From contig JAMOLT010000010.1 of the NCBI GenBank assembly GCA_027068915.1, forward strand, positions 372,001 to 436,000: 64,000 nt of DNA. Direction: 5' to 3'. Shown one piece after another: positions 36,230-44,637 of the stretch. The stretch comes from Sedimenticola sp. Its GTDB lineage: Bacteria > Pseudomonadota > Gammaproteobacteria > Chromatiales > Chromatiaceae. Made by a program: the position numbers and the translations under genes. Within the stretch, counting starts at the first letter, position 1; each line of letters starts with the position of its first letter. The notes under the pieces were generated by a model that searched no databases, was not told the origin of the DNA, and was given only the letters and a program-made list of their open reading frames with translations.

Positions 36230-37260
36230 CAGTTTCGTTGTTCTCGCAGGCTAACCAGCAAAATTATGACCCCATATACCACACACCAGAACAGCATGAT
36301 TGCCCATTGGACAAGCGTATTTTGATTCAGTGCCATGATGGAGGCTCCGCCAGCAGCCAGCATCAGCACATAGGACCAGAGCACGGTACGACGGTGGGAC
36401 CAGCCCATTTGCACCAGGCGCTGATACAGATGCTCCCGGTGCGCCTGCCAGATTTTTCGGCCCGCCAGCAGTCGCCGCAACAATGTGTAACTGGCGTCCG
36501 CAATAAAGGGAGAAAAGATCAATACGGCAATCCATAACGGAAACAGGCCTTCCCGGTCCGCCCACAGGGAAAACGCGGCAGCAAGAAAGCCCAGCACCGG
36601 CGACCCCGCATCTCCCATGAAGAGCCGCGCCGGGGGGAAGTTAAACAGCCAAAACCCCGCACTGGCCGCCGCCACAATCAGGGACGCCAGCATAAAGCCT
36701 TCATCCCCGCCCCGCCAGCCCAGCCAGGCCATGATCGTAAAACCGATCACCGCCATGCCGCCGGCGAAACCATCCATGCCGTCCATGAAATTATACAAAT
36801 TGGTCATCCACAGCACATAAAGCAGCATCGCCACCACAGCTGCACCACCCGGCAGAGGGATGTCCATTCCGGGCAACTGCAAATTCCGGGGCAGCAGATC
36901 CGCCGCCAGCAAGACAAGGGCGGCCAGCAACTGCACCAACAGGCGGATCAGGGGAGAAAGATCCCGCCGGTCATCAATGCCGCCAATCACTGCCAGTAGC
37001 ACCACAGCCGTGAACAACCAGGCCAGCCCCCCACTCCAGGACAGCTCACCAACGGCCACAGCCACCGCCCAGGCCAGCAGTATGGCGGTGACGATGGCCA
37101 CCCCGCCACTGCGCGGCGTGGCCTGCTGATGCAGGGAACGCTCTCCCGGATGATCCAGCACATGAAACCGGGAAGCAGGTGACAGAAAACGCCAGCACAA
37201 ACCACCCGATACAACGAGGGCCAGCAACACCAACACCCAGTTACTTACGCTCGGCAACAA
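36229..37260 (-). CDS. Polyprenyl-phosphate sugar-1-phosphate transferase (WecA/WbpL-like, GT4 of MraY family)
   Basis: About 343 residues, ten or so membrane helices. FHVLDHPGERSLHQQATPRSGGVAI is the conserved first loop, TNLYNFMDGMDGFAGGMAVIGF the DGxDG catalytic motif, and PPARLFMGDAGSPVLGFLAA the third; HREHLYQRLVQMGWSHRRTVL is the C-terminal loop. It primes lipid-linked glycan synthesis on undecaprenyl phosphate. Start is uncertain: TTG at 37260 has GGAG at 6 nt spacing; TTG at 37272 in frame adds four residues. First gene of the operon that continues into the dehydratase and gspE. Confidence 0.92.
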   Translation of the reverse strand: MLPSVSNWVLVLLALVVSGGLCWRFLSPASRFHVLDHPGERSLHQQATPRSGGVAIVTAILLAWAVAVAVGELSWSGGLAWLFTAVVLLAVIGGIDDRRDLSPLIRLLVQLLAALVLLAADLLPRNLQLPGMDIPLPGGAAVVAMLLYVLWMTNLYNFMDGMDGFAGGMAVIGFTIMAWLGWRGGDEGFMLASLIVAAASAGFWLFNFPPARLFMGDAGSPVLGFLAAAFSLWADREGLFPLWIAVLIFSPFIADASYTLLRRLLAGRKIWQAHREHLYQRLVQMGWSHRRTVLWSYVLMLAAGGASIMALNQNTLVQWAIMLFWCVVYGVIILLVSLREQRN

Positions 37261-37290
37261 AAAAATCTCCAATAAGAATCAGCATCTTAC

Positions 37291-37328
37291 CAGAAAAAAA
37301 GCCGCCGGAAGCGGCGGCTTTTTTTCTG
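37291..37328 (-). terminator. Terminator of amt, perfect 17 bp palindrome
   Basis: CAGAAAAAAAGCCGCCG pairs perfectly with CGGCGGCTTTTTTTCTG around a GAAG loop. The GC core with A7/T7 flanks works in both directions; on the minus strand it ends the amt transcript 21 bp beyond the stop, just before the polysaccharide/secretion operon starts. Confidence 0.9.
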
Positions 37329-37348
37329 GATGGAACCCCCCGAGCCGG

Positions 37349-38650
37349 TCAATGGATATCGTAACCACGCTCCTCATGCAAAACGATATCCAGCCCTTCC
37401 TGCTCCTGATCCGCATTCACCCGCAGCCCTCCCATGGCCAATGCAACCACTTTCAGGATGCCCCAGGTCATGATCACAGTAAACACCACGGTGGCTGCCA
37501 CGCCAACAAACTGCACCCATAGCTGACCACCCATGCTGCTGATGCCATCGGCAAAGCCGTAGCCGCTGAACACGCCCAAGCTGGTGGCGGAGAAAACTCC
37601 GACCAGCAGCGTTCCCAGTATACCGCCGACCCCATGCACGGGGAAAACATCCAGGGAGTCGTCGATCTTCAGCACCCGCTTGAGGTACATAGTGGCGGCA
37701 AAACAGACACTGCCCGCCAACAGGCCGATGATCAAGGCTCCGCCGGGACCGACAAAACCCGATGCCGGGGTAATAGTGCCCAAACCAGCCACCATACCCG
37801 TTACCGCGCCCAAGGCGCTGGGCTTGCCAAAGCGCTTCCACTCGATTGCCATCCAGGTCATGGCGCCGGTGGCCGCAGAGATATGCGTAACCAGCATCGC
37901 CATGGCCGCATCCCCGTTAGCCGCCAGGGCGCTGCCGCCATTGAAGCCGAACCAGCCGACCCAGAGCATGCAGGCTCCGGTGACCGTCATGGTCATGTTG
38001 TGGGGGGTGAAAGGCGTGGTGGGAAAGCCCCGTCTCGGCCCCATGACCAGCGCAGTAACCAGCGCGGCCACGCCAGCGGTAATATGCACCACCGTACCAC
38101 CGGCAAAGTCCAACAGCCCCATTTGCCCCAGCCAGCCGCCGCCCCAAACCCAGTGGGTGATGGGCACATACACCAGCATCAACCACATGGCGCTGAACAA
38201 CAGCATGGCAGAAAACTTCATCCGCTCGGCAAAGCCGCCCACCACCAGGGCGGGGGTGATAATGGCAAAGGTCATCTGAAACAACATGAACAGCGATTCC
38301 GGAATGTCCCCGGAAAGGCTTTCCCGCCCGACGTCAGCCATCAGCACCTTGCTGAAATCACCGATAAAGGCATTGCCCTCACCAAATGCCAGGCTGTAAC
38401 CGGCAATCAACCACAGGATGGAACTGATGCCGGCAATGGCGAAACACTGCATGAGCACCGACAGCACGTTCTTGCTGCGCACCAGTCCGCCATAAAACAG
38501 CGCCAGCCCCGGCAAGGTCATGAACAACACCAGCGCCGTCGAAGTAAGTATCCAGGCCGTATTGCCCGCATTCAACGTAGCTTCTTCCGCCCACGCGGCG
38601 CCCGCGACCAGCAACAACAAGCCCGCCATAAAAAACTGTCCGATTCTCAT
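37349..38650 (-). CDS. amt: Ammonium transporter Amt
   Basis: 433 residues. I start at the ATG at 38650 behind a GGGGGG ribosome site, giving a signal peptide MRIGQFFMAGLLLLVAGAAWA as in E. coli AmtB. Conserved features: FMTLPGLALFYGGLVRSKN, WVWGGGWLGQMGLLDFAGGTVVHITAGVAALV (first pore His), and DDSLDVFPVHGVGGILGTLLVG (second pore His). Eleven helices expected. It takes up ammonium/ammonia across the inner membrane. No glnK is adjacent, unlike most amt genes; nitrogen regulation must act in trans. Confidence 0.96.
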   Translation of the reverse strand: MRIGQFFMAGLLLLVAGAAWAEEATLNAGNTAWILTSTALVLFMTLPGLALFYGGLVRSKNVLSVLMQCFAIAGISSILWLIAGYSLAFGEGNAFIGDFSKVLMADVGRESLSGDIPESLFMLFQMTFAIITPALVVGGFAERMKFSAMLLFSAMWLMLVYVPITHWVWGGGWLGQMGLLDFAGGTVVHITAGVAALVTALVMGPRRGFPTTPFTPHNMTMTVTGACMLWVGWFGFNGGSALAANGDAAMAMLVTHISAATGAMTWMAIEWKRFGKPSALGAVTGMVAGLGTITPASGFVGPGGALIIGLLAGSVCFAATMYLKRVLKIDDSLDVFPVHGVGGILGTLLVGVFSATSLGVFSGYGFADGISSMGGQLWVQFVGVAATVVFTVIMTWGILKVVALAMGGLRVNADQEQEGLDIVLHEERGYDIH

Positions 38651-38692
38651 AACAACCCCCCCAAGCAAAAAAACAACCTTGCAATGATACAC
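38651..38692. promoter_or_regulatory. amt leader region
   Basis: Short stretch between the upstream hairpin and the amt start. It contains a strong G-run ribosome site at 38656-38662 (minus strand TTGGGGGGGTTGTTATG) and a TATCAT hexamer at 38683-38688 that could be a weak -10. No nitrogen-regulator site is recognisable. Confidence 0.3.
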
Positions 38693-38723
38693 AAAAAAAA
38701 GCCGGTGTACCTGAGTACACCGG
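38693..38723 (-). terminator. Intrinsic terminator-like hairpin 43 bp upstream of amt
   Basis: Nine-pair perfect stem CCGGTGTAC / GTACACCGG (38702-38710 with 38715-38723) and eight T on the minus strand. Pointing toward amt, it either ends a minus-strand transcript coming through the repeat array or works as a leader attenuator for amt. Confidence 0.8.
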
Positions 38724-38827
38724 TTCAAATATTACCAAAGGGAGTAAATGTAATGATTCGAAAATCTGTGGGCAGTTCATGACCCACAACCCTATGACCC
38801 CCCCTCCCAAGAAAAGTTGCAAAGTTT

Positions 38828-39180
38828 TTGCACAGGGATGTGCTTATGTCGCGGGAGGCCAGGGATGGCCGGAGCGACGCTTGCACAGGGATGTGCTTAT
38901 GCCACGAAGGCCAGGGATGGCCGGAGCGACGCTTGCACAGGGATGTGCTTATGCCACGAAGGCCAGGGATGGCCGAGAGTGGCGCTTGCACAGAAAAGTG
39001 CTTATGTCACGAAGGCCAGGGATGGCCGAGAGTGGCGCTTGCACAGGAAAGTGCTTATGTCACGAAGGCCAGGGATGGCCGAGAGTGGCTCTTGCACAGG
39101 AAAGTGCTTATGTCACGAAGGCCAGGGATGGCCGGAGCGACGCTTGCACAGGAACGCGTTCATGCCGCAAAAGCCAGAAG
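38828..39180. repeat. Tandem repeat array, six and a half units of 52-53 bp
   Basis: Units begin TTGCACAGGGATGTGCTTATG or the variant TTGCACAGGAAAGTGC and start at 38828, 38881, 38933, 38986, 39039, 39092 and 39144 (last partial). Each unit contains two small hairpins: GCACA-GGGA-TGTGC (variants keep GCAC/GTGC) and GGCCA-GGGA-TGGCC. Because 52/53 is not a multiple of three, all three plus frames stay open for 129-164 codons; these frames have no ribosome sites and are not annotated as genes. There are no unique spacers, so it is not a CRISPR array. Confidence 0.9.
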
Positions 39181-39221
39181 TAGCATTTACACTAGAACCC
39201 AAGTAGCAAAAAGCAGACAAG

Positions 39222-39270
39222 AAACAAAAATGCCCGCAGGTAACAGCGGTCGCTATTGCCTGCAGGCATT
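39222..39270 (-). terminator. Terminator of the tRNA-Gly/tRNA-Met transcript
   Basis: AATGCCCGCAGG (39229-39240) pairs with CCTGCAGGCATT (39259-39270) with one mismatch, plus an inner AGCG/CGCT stem; on the minus strand the hairpin is followed by TTTTTGTTTC. It lies just beyond the CCA end of tRNA-Met. Confidence 0.75.
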
Positions 39271-39278
39271 TATATGCA

Positions 39279-39355
39279 TGGTAGCTAGGGGCAGATTCGA
39301 ACTGCCGACCCCAGCATTATGAGTGCTGTGCTCTAACCAACTGAGCTACCTAGCC
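39279..39355 (-). tRNA. tRNA-Met (anticodon CAT, elongator type)
   Basis: 77 nt on the minus strand starting GGCTAGGTAGCTCAGTTGG, with anticodon loop CTCATAA, T-loop GTTCGAATC and an encoded CCA end. Acceptor stem GGCTAGG pairs with CCTAGCT-type 3' side. The sequence is close to E. coli elongator tRNA-Met (metT) and lacks the unpaired first base of initiator tRNA. Confidence 0.93.
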
Positions 39356-39410
39356 ATAGGAAAATCAGGGCGGCAAAGATACTAGGCGCACCACCGATTG
39401 TCAATAAAAA

Positions 39411-39484
39411 TGGAGCGGGTAGCGGGAGTCGAACCCGCCTCACCAGCTTGGGAAGCTGGGGTAATACCGATATACGATACCCGC
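39411..39484 (-). tRNA. tRNA-Gly (anticodon CCC)
   Basis: 74 nt on the minus strand starting GCGGGTATCGTATATCGG and ending TACCCGCTCCA. Anticodon stem CCAGC/GCTGG encloses the loop TTCCCAA, so the anticodon is CCC. T-arm GGGTTCGACTCCC is canonical and CCA is encoded. It is the first tRNA of a two-tRNA unit with tRNA-Met 55 bp downstream. Confidence 0.92.
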
Positions 39485-39502
39485 ACTTCAGGTGCCCTGA
39501 TG

Positions 39503-39508
39503 ATTATA
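39503..39508 (-). promoter_or_regulatory. -10 box (TATAAT) for the tRNA unit
   Basis: A perfect TATAAT on the minus strand ends 18 bp before the first base of tRNA-Gly. The -35 region would fall inside the last codons of the acyl-CoA synthetase gene; no good match is seen there. Confidence 0.55.
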
Positions 39509-39516
39509 CTCGCAAC

Positions 39517-41352
39517 TCAGTTGGTTGGCCCGCCGGAATACATGGATTCGACTTCTTCGGCAAAATGCTCCAGCACCTTGGGTCGCTTGACCTTCAGCGT
39601 TGGTGTTATCAGGCCGTCTTCTATGGTCCAGGGCTGCAGCATAAGCCGCAGCTGGCGGATTTTTGCAAAGCCGGGAAAATCCGACAAGGCGGCCTTGATG
39701 CGTTTGAGCACATCGGCATGCAGCTTCTTGTGCTCCAGGCTGGCGGCATCATCCGCGCTCAGGCCATGTTCCTGGGCCAGAGCCGACCAGTTCTCTTCGT
39801 TCAGTACGACCAATGCAGTAAGATAGGGCCTGCCCTCGCCAACCACCATCACCTGCTCGATGCAGGGATCCAGGGCAATGGCCAACTCCATGTCCGCCGG
39901 GGGAATTTTTTCCCCGTTGGAAAGCACCATAATATCCTTGAGGCGGCCGGTAATGAAGATATGCCCGTCTTCGATCTTGGCCTGGTCTCCCGTATGCAGC
40001 CAGCCGTCGGGATCGATCATCTCTGTGGTGGCCTTGTGGTTGTTCCAGTATCCCAGCATCACCCCGGGGCCGCGCACCAGCAGCTCGTCCTGCTCACCAA
40101 TTTTTACTTCTGTGCCACGAATGGTTACGCCGACGCTGGCGGGAATGTTGTCTTCCAGGGGATTTACGCTGATTACCGGGCTGGTTTCGGTAAGTCCATA
40201 ACCCTGAACGATGGGAATGCCCAGGCCGATGAAGACTTTGGCGATATCCGGTGACAGAGGAGCCCCCCCGCTCACCGCTGCCCGCAGGCGTCCACCGAGT
40301 TTGGCAACCACGTTGCTGGCAACCAGCTTGTTGAGGATCGGCCACAGCAGAAGTTTCGGAGACCAGCCGACACGCCCCTGCTGATACTCAAACCTGCGCC
40401 AGCCTACATCCACTGCAAGCTGGAACAGTGTGCGGGCAATAGCTGGCTTCTTTTTCAGCTGATCCTTGATCTTGCCATATACGCGCTCAAAGATTCGGGG
40501 AACGGCAATCAACACTGTTGGACGAATCTGCACCAGATCATCCCCCAGTTGCGCCACCGAGCGCGCATAGGCCACACAGGAACCCGCCATGATGGGCAGA
40601 TAATATCCCGCCGTGCGTTCCAGGGTATGGGAAAGGGGCAGGAAGGAAAGAAACAGGTCTTCTTCGTAGCAGTCCAGCAGGGTGACGCCGCCATGAGCGA
40701 CAGACAGCATGTTGTGATGGCTGAGCATCACACCCTTCGACCTTCCCGTGGTGCCGGAGGTATATACGATGGAAGCCAGGGCGTGGGGGTCGGCGTGTTT
40801 TCGCACCAACATTTCCCCACCATCTTCGGCAAGCCATTGTGCAGCCAGCCGGATACGCTCGTCATTGCGGCTGAACTTGCCCGCTTCAGTACCGCCATCG
40901 AGCAAAACCACCCGCTGCAGCCGCCCCTCCCCTTCTTCTGGCAGGGTCGGCACCAGGCGCTTCCAGCGACCGGCATCCTGCACCAGCAGGACTTTTACTC
41001 CCGATTCCTCCAGAATATAGGCGATATTGTCCGGGCGATCATCGGTGTACAGTGGCACTGTCACCAGCCCCAGGCTCAGCGCCGCCTGATCCCACATCAC
41101 CCATTCAGGGCAGTTGCGCAATAGAATCGCCACCCGATCTCCCGGACCCAGTGCCTCCCTGCCCAGCGCCTGTTGCCAGCGAGCAATCTGGCGGGCCATT
41201 TCCGCCCAGGTATAGCTGTGCCACTCCCCACTTTCACGGTCATGGTACTGGTAGGCCAGGCCATCCGGCGAACGGTGCAAGCGGCGGGCAAAAACACCAT
41301 CCAGCGTTACCGCCTCTTCGGTTGTTATCAGATTTTCATGGAATTTTTGCAT
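39517..41352 (-). CDS. AMP-dependent long-chain acyl-CoA synthetase
   Basis: 611 residues. ANL superfamily motifs: ASIVYTSGTTGRSKGVMLSH (phosphate loop A3), GYGLTETSPVISVN (A5), DGWLHTGDQAKIEDGHIFITGRLKDIMVLSNGEKIPP (A7-A10 with the adenylate-forming lysine region). RAAVSGGAPLSPDIAKVFIGLGI is typical of the FadD15/FAA1 branch. It activates fatty acids to acyl-CoA through acyl-AMP. Starts at the ATG at 41352, divergent from thiS. Confidence 0.93.
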   Translation of the reverse strand: MQKFHENLITTEEAVTLDGVFARRLHRSPDGLAYQYHDRESGEWHSYTWAEMARQIARWQQALGREALGPGDRVAILLRNCPEWVMWDQAALSLGLVTVPLYTDDRPDNIAYILEESGVKVLLVQDAGRWKRLVPTLPEEGEGRLQRVVLLDGGTEAGKFSRNDERIRLAAQWLAEDGGEMLVRKHADPHALASIVYTSGTTGRSKGVMLSHHNMLSVAHGGVTLLDCYEEDLFLSFLPLSHTLERTAGYYLPIMAGSCVAYARSVAQLGDDLVQIRPTVLIAVPRIFERVYGKIKDQLKKKPAIARTLFQLAVDVGWRRFEYQQGRVGWSPKLLLWPILNKLVASNVVAKLGGRLRAAVSGGAPLSPDIAKVFIGLGIPIVQGYGLTETSPVISVNPLEDNIPASVGVTIRGTEVKIGEQDELLVRGPGVMLGYWNNHKATTEMIDPDGWLHTGDQAKIEDGHIFITGRLKDIMVLSNGEKIPPADMELAIALDPCIEQVMVVGEGRPYLTALVVLNEENWSALAQEHGLSADDAASLEHKKLHADVLKRIKAALSDFPGFAKIRQLRLMLQPWTIEDGLITPTLKVKRPKVLEHFAEEVESMYSGGPTN

Positions 41353-41435
41353 GCAACAGCTTCCCCCAAAGCGGTATGAACTACTGATTTTAGTGTAAAA
41401 TCGCCTCAGTTATAACCCACATCTTGAATCCATCC

Positions 41436-41636
41436 ATGAATATTCTGGTAAATGGCGAGAGAACCAGCGCCGAAGACAAAATGACGCTGGGTGCTTTAAT
41501 CGAGAGCATGGCACTCGAGGGAACACGCTATGCAGTAGAGGTCAATGAAGAGCTGATTCCACGCAGCCAGCATGCCTGTCACCAGTTACAGGAAGGTGAT
41601 GCGGTGGAAATCGTACAGGCCATTGGCGGCGGCTGA
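41436..41636 (+). CDS. thiS: Sulfur carrier protein ThiS
   Basis: 66 residues, ubiquitin-like fold: [25 protein letters not shown], ending in the essential VQAIGGG, whose terminal Gly-Gly is adenylated and thiocarboxylated. It donates sulfur for the thiazole ring of thiamine. I start at the ATG at 41436; a TTG at 41424 would add four residues. Directly upstream of thiG by 59 bp. No TPP riboswitch is seen in the 83 bp upstream. Confidence 0.95.
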   Translation: MNILVNGERTSAEDKMTLGALIESMALEGTRYAVEVNEELIPRSQHACHQLQEGDAVEIVQAIGGG

Positions 41637-41695
41637 ACTTTGCGCAGCATTTCAGGTTAAAATCCCCACCTACATTTTCCTGGAGCAGCAAATCA

Positions 41696-42484
41696 ATGTC
41701 AGACAACAAAGATACCTTCCGCGTCGCCGGGCGCGAATATTCCTCCCGCCTGCTGGTGGGAACAGGGAAGTACAGGGACATGGACGAAACCCGCGCCGCC
41801 ATCGAGGCATCGGGTGCGCAAATCATCACCATCGCCGTGCGCCGCACCAACATCGGGCAGCATGCCGATGAGCCGAATATTCTGGATGTGCTGCCACCGG
41901 ACAGGTTCACCATCCTGCCCAATACCGCCGGCTGCTACGATCAGAAGACTGCGGTGCGCACCTGCCGTTTGGCCAGGGAACTGCTGGATGGTCACAATCT
42001 GGTCAAACTGGAAGTGCTGGGGGATGAAAAAACCCTGTTCCCCGACGTCATAGCCACGCTCAAGGCCGCTGAAGAACTGATCAGGGATGGTTTCGACGTC
42101 ATGGTCTATACCAACGACGACCCCATTGTCGCCCGGGAGCTCGAAGCCATGGGCTGTGTCGCCGTCATGCCCCTGGCCGCCCCTATTGGCTCCGGCCTTG
42201 GTGTACGCAACCCCCTGAACATCCGCACCATCGTGGAAAACGCCAACGTACCTATCCTGGTGGATGCCGGCGTAGGCACAGCTTCCGATGCCGCCGTGGC
42301 CATGGAGCTGGGCTGCGATGGCGTGTTGATGAATACCGCCATCGCCGCAGCACAGAACCCCGTGCTTATGGCCTCCGCCATGAAAAAGGCGATACAGGCA
42401 GGACGTGAAGCTTTCCTGGCCGGGCGCATGCCGGCAAAACGCTTCGCTTCCGCCTCCTCCCCTGTGGAAGGCCTGTTTTTCTAG
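41696..42484 (+). CDS. thiG: Thiazole synthase ThiG
   Basis: 262 residues, TIM barrel. [36 protein letters not shown] at the start, [15 protein letters not shown] with the Schiff-base lysine, and [24 protein letters not shown] plus [33 protein letters not shown] for phosphate binding. It joins deoxyxylulose phosphate, dehydroglycine and the ThiS thiocarboxylate into the thiazole moiety. Followed with no gap by trmB (TAG then GTG). Confidence 0.96.
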   Translation: MSDNKDTFRVAGREYSSRLLVGTGKYRDMDETRAAIEASGAQIITIAVRRTNIGQHADEPNILDVLPPDRFTILPNTAGCYDQKTAVRTCRLARELLDGHNLVKLEVLGDEKTLFPDVIATLKAAEELIRDGFDVMVYTNDDPIVARELEAMGCVAVMPLAAPIGSGLGVRNPLNIRTIVENANVPILVDAGVGTASDAAVAMELGCDGVLMNTAIAAAQNPVLMASAMKKAIQAGREAFLAGRMPAKRFASASSPVEGLFF

Positions 42485-43186
42485 GTGGACGAAGCCAGCC
42501 CCAAGCACCCCCCGATCCGCAGCTTCGTGCTGCGTACCGGACGCCTGACACCGGGGCAGGAAAAGGCCTTCAGACAGCAGTGGCCGATTTATGGCGTGGA
42601 ATTTGCCCCCGCACGAGCATTGGATTTTTCACAACTGTTTGGCAACAGCAATCCGGTGTGGCTGGAAATCGGCTTTGGTGACGGAGAGTCCCTGGTGACC
42701 ATGGCAAAGACTTTTCCCCGGCGTAATTTTCTGGGCATTGAGGTGCATACGCCGGGCGTGGGGCATTTGCTGCTGAAGCTGGCACAAGAGGATATCGGCA
42801 ATGTGCGCATCATGAACGCCGACGCCATGGAAATATTGCAACAGGTCATCCCCCCGGCATCACTGCAGGGCGTACAGCTGTTTTTTCCTGATCCATGGCA
42901 CAAGAAAAAACACCACAAGCGGCGCATCGTTCGACCGCATTTCGTGGAGTTGATGGCAAGGCTGCTGCAGCTCGGGGGCATATTCCATGCAGCGACGGAC
43001 TGGGAAGACTACGCCCGGCACATCATGCGGCACTTTTCAGCGCGCACTGATCTGTTCGAGAACCTGGGTGGCTCTGGCAGATACATGCCCCAGCCGGAAA
43101 CACGCCCCGTGACCAAGTTCGAGCGCCGGGGAAAACGCCTGGGACACGGGGTATGGGATCTGATGTTCGAGCGGACATCATTCTGA
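42485..43186 (+). CDS. trmB: tRNA (guanine-N7)-methyltransferase TrmB
   Basis: 233 residues starting at the GTG that immediately follows the thiG stop. SAM site [36 protein letters not shown], then [18 protein letters not shown], the diagnostic TrmB motif, and [29 protein letters not shown] at the C-terminus. It methylates G46 of tRNA variable loops. Translationally coupled to thiG, a common pairing in Gammaproteobacteria. Confidence 0.96.
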   Translation: MDEASPKHPPIRSFVLRTGRLTPGQEKAFRQQWPIYGVEFAPARALDFSQLFGNSNPVWLEIGFGDGESLVTMAKTFPRRNFLGIEVHTPGVGHLLLKLAQEDIGNVRIMNADAMEILQQVIPPASLQGVQLFFPDPWHKKKHHKRRIVRPHFVELMARLLQLGGIFHAATDWEDYARHIMRHFSARTDLFENLGGSGRYMPQPETRPVTKFERRGKRLGHGVWDLMFERTSF

Positions 43187-43209
43187 AACAGCCGGGCCGG
43201 GCATTATCC

Positions 43210-43836
43210 ATGCACAGCAACAAGCCCTACACGCTGGTGACGCTGGCGCTGGCAACTGACTTCATCCAGCCAACCGATCTGCACCTGCCCCCCGGCAGCT
43301 GCCTGGGCCTGCATGGCAATTCTGGTTCAGGAAAAACCCTGCTGCTGCGCGCCATTGCCGATCTGGACATCAATACCGGAGAAGTGCTGCTGGAAAGCAT
43401 CCCCCGCAGTCGTTTCACCGGCCCCCAGTGGCGACACAAGGTGGGCCTGCTGCCTGCAGAAAGCCAGTGGTGGGGGGATAGCGTTGGTGAACATGCCCTG
43501 CACTGGTCATCAGAATTACTGTCTGCCCTGGGCTTCCCCGAAGATGTACTGGACTGGCAGACCGGACGCCTGTCCAGTGGCGAGAAACAGCGCCTGGCGC
43601 TGGTGCGCATGCTGGCCAACCAGCCACGGGTATTGCTCCTGGATGAGCCTACGGCCAACCTGGACGACAGCAACACCACAACCGTGGAACAAATCATTCA
43701 TGGCTATCTGCAACAGCACCAGGCTGCGGCAATCTGGGTCAGCCATGACCCGGCCCAGCTGGGCCGGGTCGCTGGCAACCGGGCGGTCATGACCCAGGGG
43801 AGGTTCACCATGGAGGGCAGCGGGACATGGAGCTGA
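43210..43836 (+). CDS. fetA: ABC transporter ATP-binding protein FetA-like
   Basis: 208 residues from the ATG at 43210. Walker A LHGNSGSGKTLLLRAIADLD, signature TGRLSSGEKQRLALVRML, Walker B PRVLLLDEPTANLDD and switch His in WVSHDPAQL. Size and the FetB partner (overlap 10 bp) identify the YbbL/FetA family, an exporter implicated in iron homeostasis and oxidative-stress resistance. An ATG at 43153 would overlap trmB by 34 bp; there is no strong ribosome site for either. Confidence 0.85.
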   Translation: MHSNKPYTLVTLALATDFIQPTDLHLPPGSCLGLHGNSGSGKTLLLRAIADLDINTGEVLLESIPRSRFTGPQWRHKVGLLPAESQWWGDSVGEHALHWSSELLSALGFPEDVLDWQTGRLSSGEKQRLALVRMLANQPRVLLLDEPTANLDDSNTTTVEQIIHGYLQQHQAAAIWVSHDPAQLGRVAGNRAVMTQGRFTMEGSGTWS

Positions 43837-44630
43837 TACGCCTTTCCGCCTGGGATCTGGGCATCGCCGCCACCCTGGTCTGCCTGCTGGCGGGATTGTC
43901 CTGGGCACTGCATCTGGGCATCGGACGCCAGCTGCTAATCGCCACCGTCCGCAGTACCGTGCAGTTGCTGATTCTGGGCATGATCCTGAAAACCCTGTTC
44001 GCCCAGACCAACCTGTGGCTGATTGCCCTGATGACCCTGGTGATGCTTGCCGTGGCAGGTTATGAGGTCATGGCCCGCCAGCAACGCCGCTTTCGGGGCA
44101 GTTGGGGCTATGGACTGGGAACCCTGTCCATGTTTCTATCGTCTTTCCTGATTACCCTGCTGGCGCTGACGGTGGTGATTCAGGTCGACCCCTGGTATCA
44201 GCCCCAGTATCTAATTCCCCTGCTCGGCATGCTGCTGGGCAACACCATGTCCGGCATCGCCATCGCCCTGGACAACCTTACCCGCAGCACCTGGGAGCAA
44301 CGCCAGCGTATCGAGGCAAGGCTGATGCTGGGCCATGAATGGACGCAGGCCATATCAAATATACGCCGCGATGCTTTACGATCCGGAATGATTCCCATCA
44401 TCAATGCCATGACCACCGCCGGTATCGTCAGCTTGCCGGGGATGATGACCGGCCAGATTCTCGGCGGCAGTCCGCCCATGGAGGCGGCCAAGTATCAGCT
44501 CATGATTCTGTTCATGATCGCGGCCGGCTCCGGGCTGGGCAGCCTGACGGCAATCTGGGCGGGCAGCAGGCGTCTCTTCGACGAGCGTCAGCGGCTGCGC
44601 CTGGATCGGCTGTCAGCAAGCCAAAAATGA
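43827..44630 (+). CDS. fetB: ABC transporter permease FetB-like (YbbM)
   Basis: 267 residues with about seven membrane helices. RSTVQLLILGMILKTLF, the loop with GNTMSGIAIALDNLTRS and SLPGMMTGQILGGSPPMEAAKYQLMILFMIAAGSGLG are hallmarks of the UPF0014/FetB family. It forms an exporter with the ATPase encoded just upstream. The pair is known in E. coli for iron export; the actual substrate here is inferred only from family membership. Confidence 0.92.
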   Translation: MELIRLSAWDLGIAATLVCLLAGLSWALHLGIGRQLLIATVRSTVQLLILGMILKTLFAQTNLWLIALMTLVMLAVAGYEVMARQQRRFRGSWGYGLGTLSMFLSSFLITLLALTVVIQVDPWYQPQYLIPLLGMLLGNTMSGIAIALDNLTRSTWEQRQRIEARLMLGHEWTQAISNIRRDALRSGMIPIINAMTTAGIVSLPGMMTGQILGGSPPMEAAKYQLMILFMIAAGSGLGSLTAIWAGSRRLFDERQRLRLDRLSASQK

Positions 44631-44637
44631 CTGCGGA

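Noticed and set aside
38828-39180. Possible CRISPR array
   Set aside because: Units are contiguous with no unique spacers, and no cas gene is in the window.
38779-39322. Three overlapping plus-strand reading frames (134, 129 and 164 codons) over the tandem repeat
   Set aside because: They exist because the 52-53 bp unit has no stop in any frame. None has a ribosome site, and the peptides are frame-shifted copies of the same DNA repeat.
41353-41435. TPP riboswitch before thiS
   Set aside because: Only 83 bp are available and the conserved CTGAGA and ACCTGA blocks are not present.
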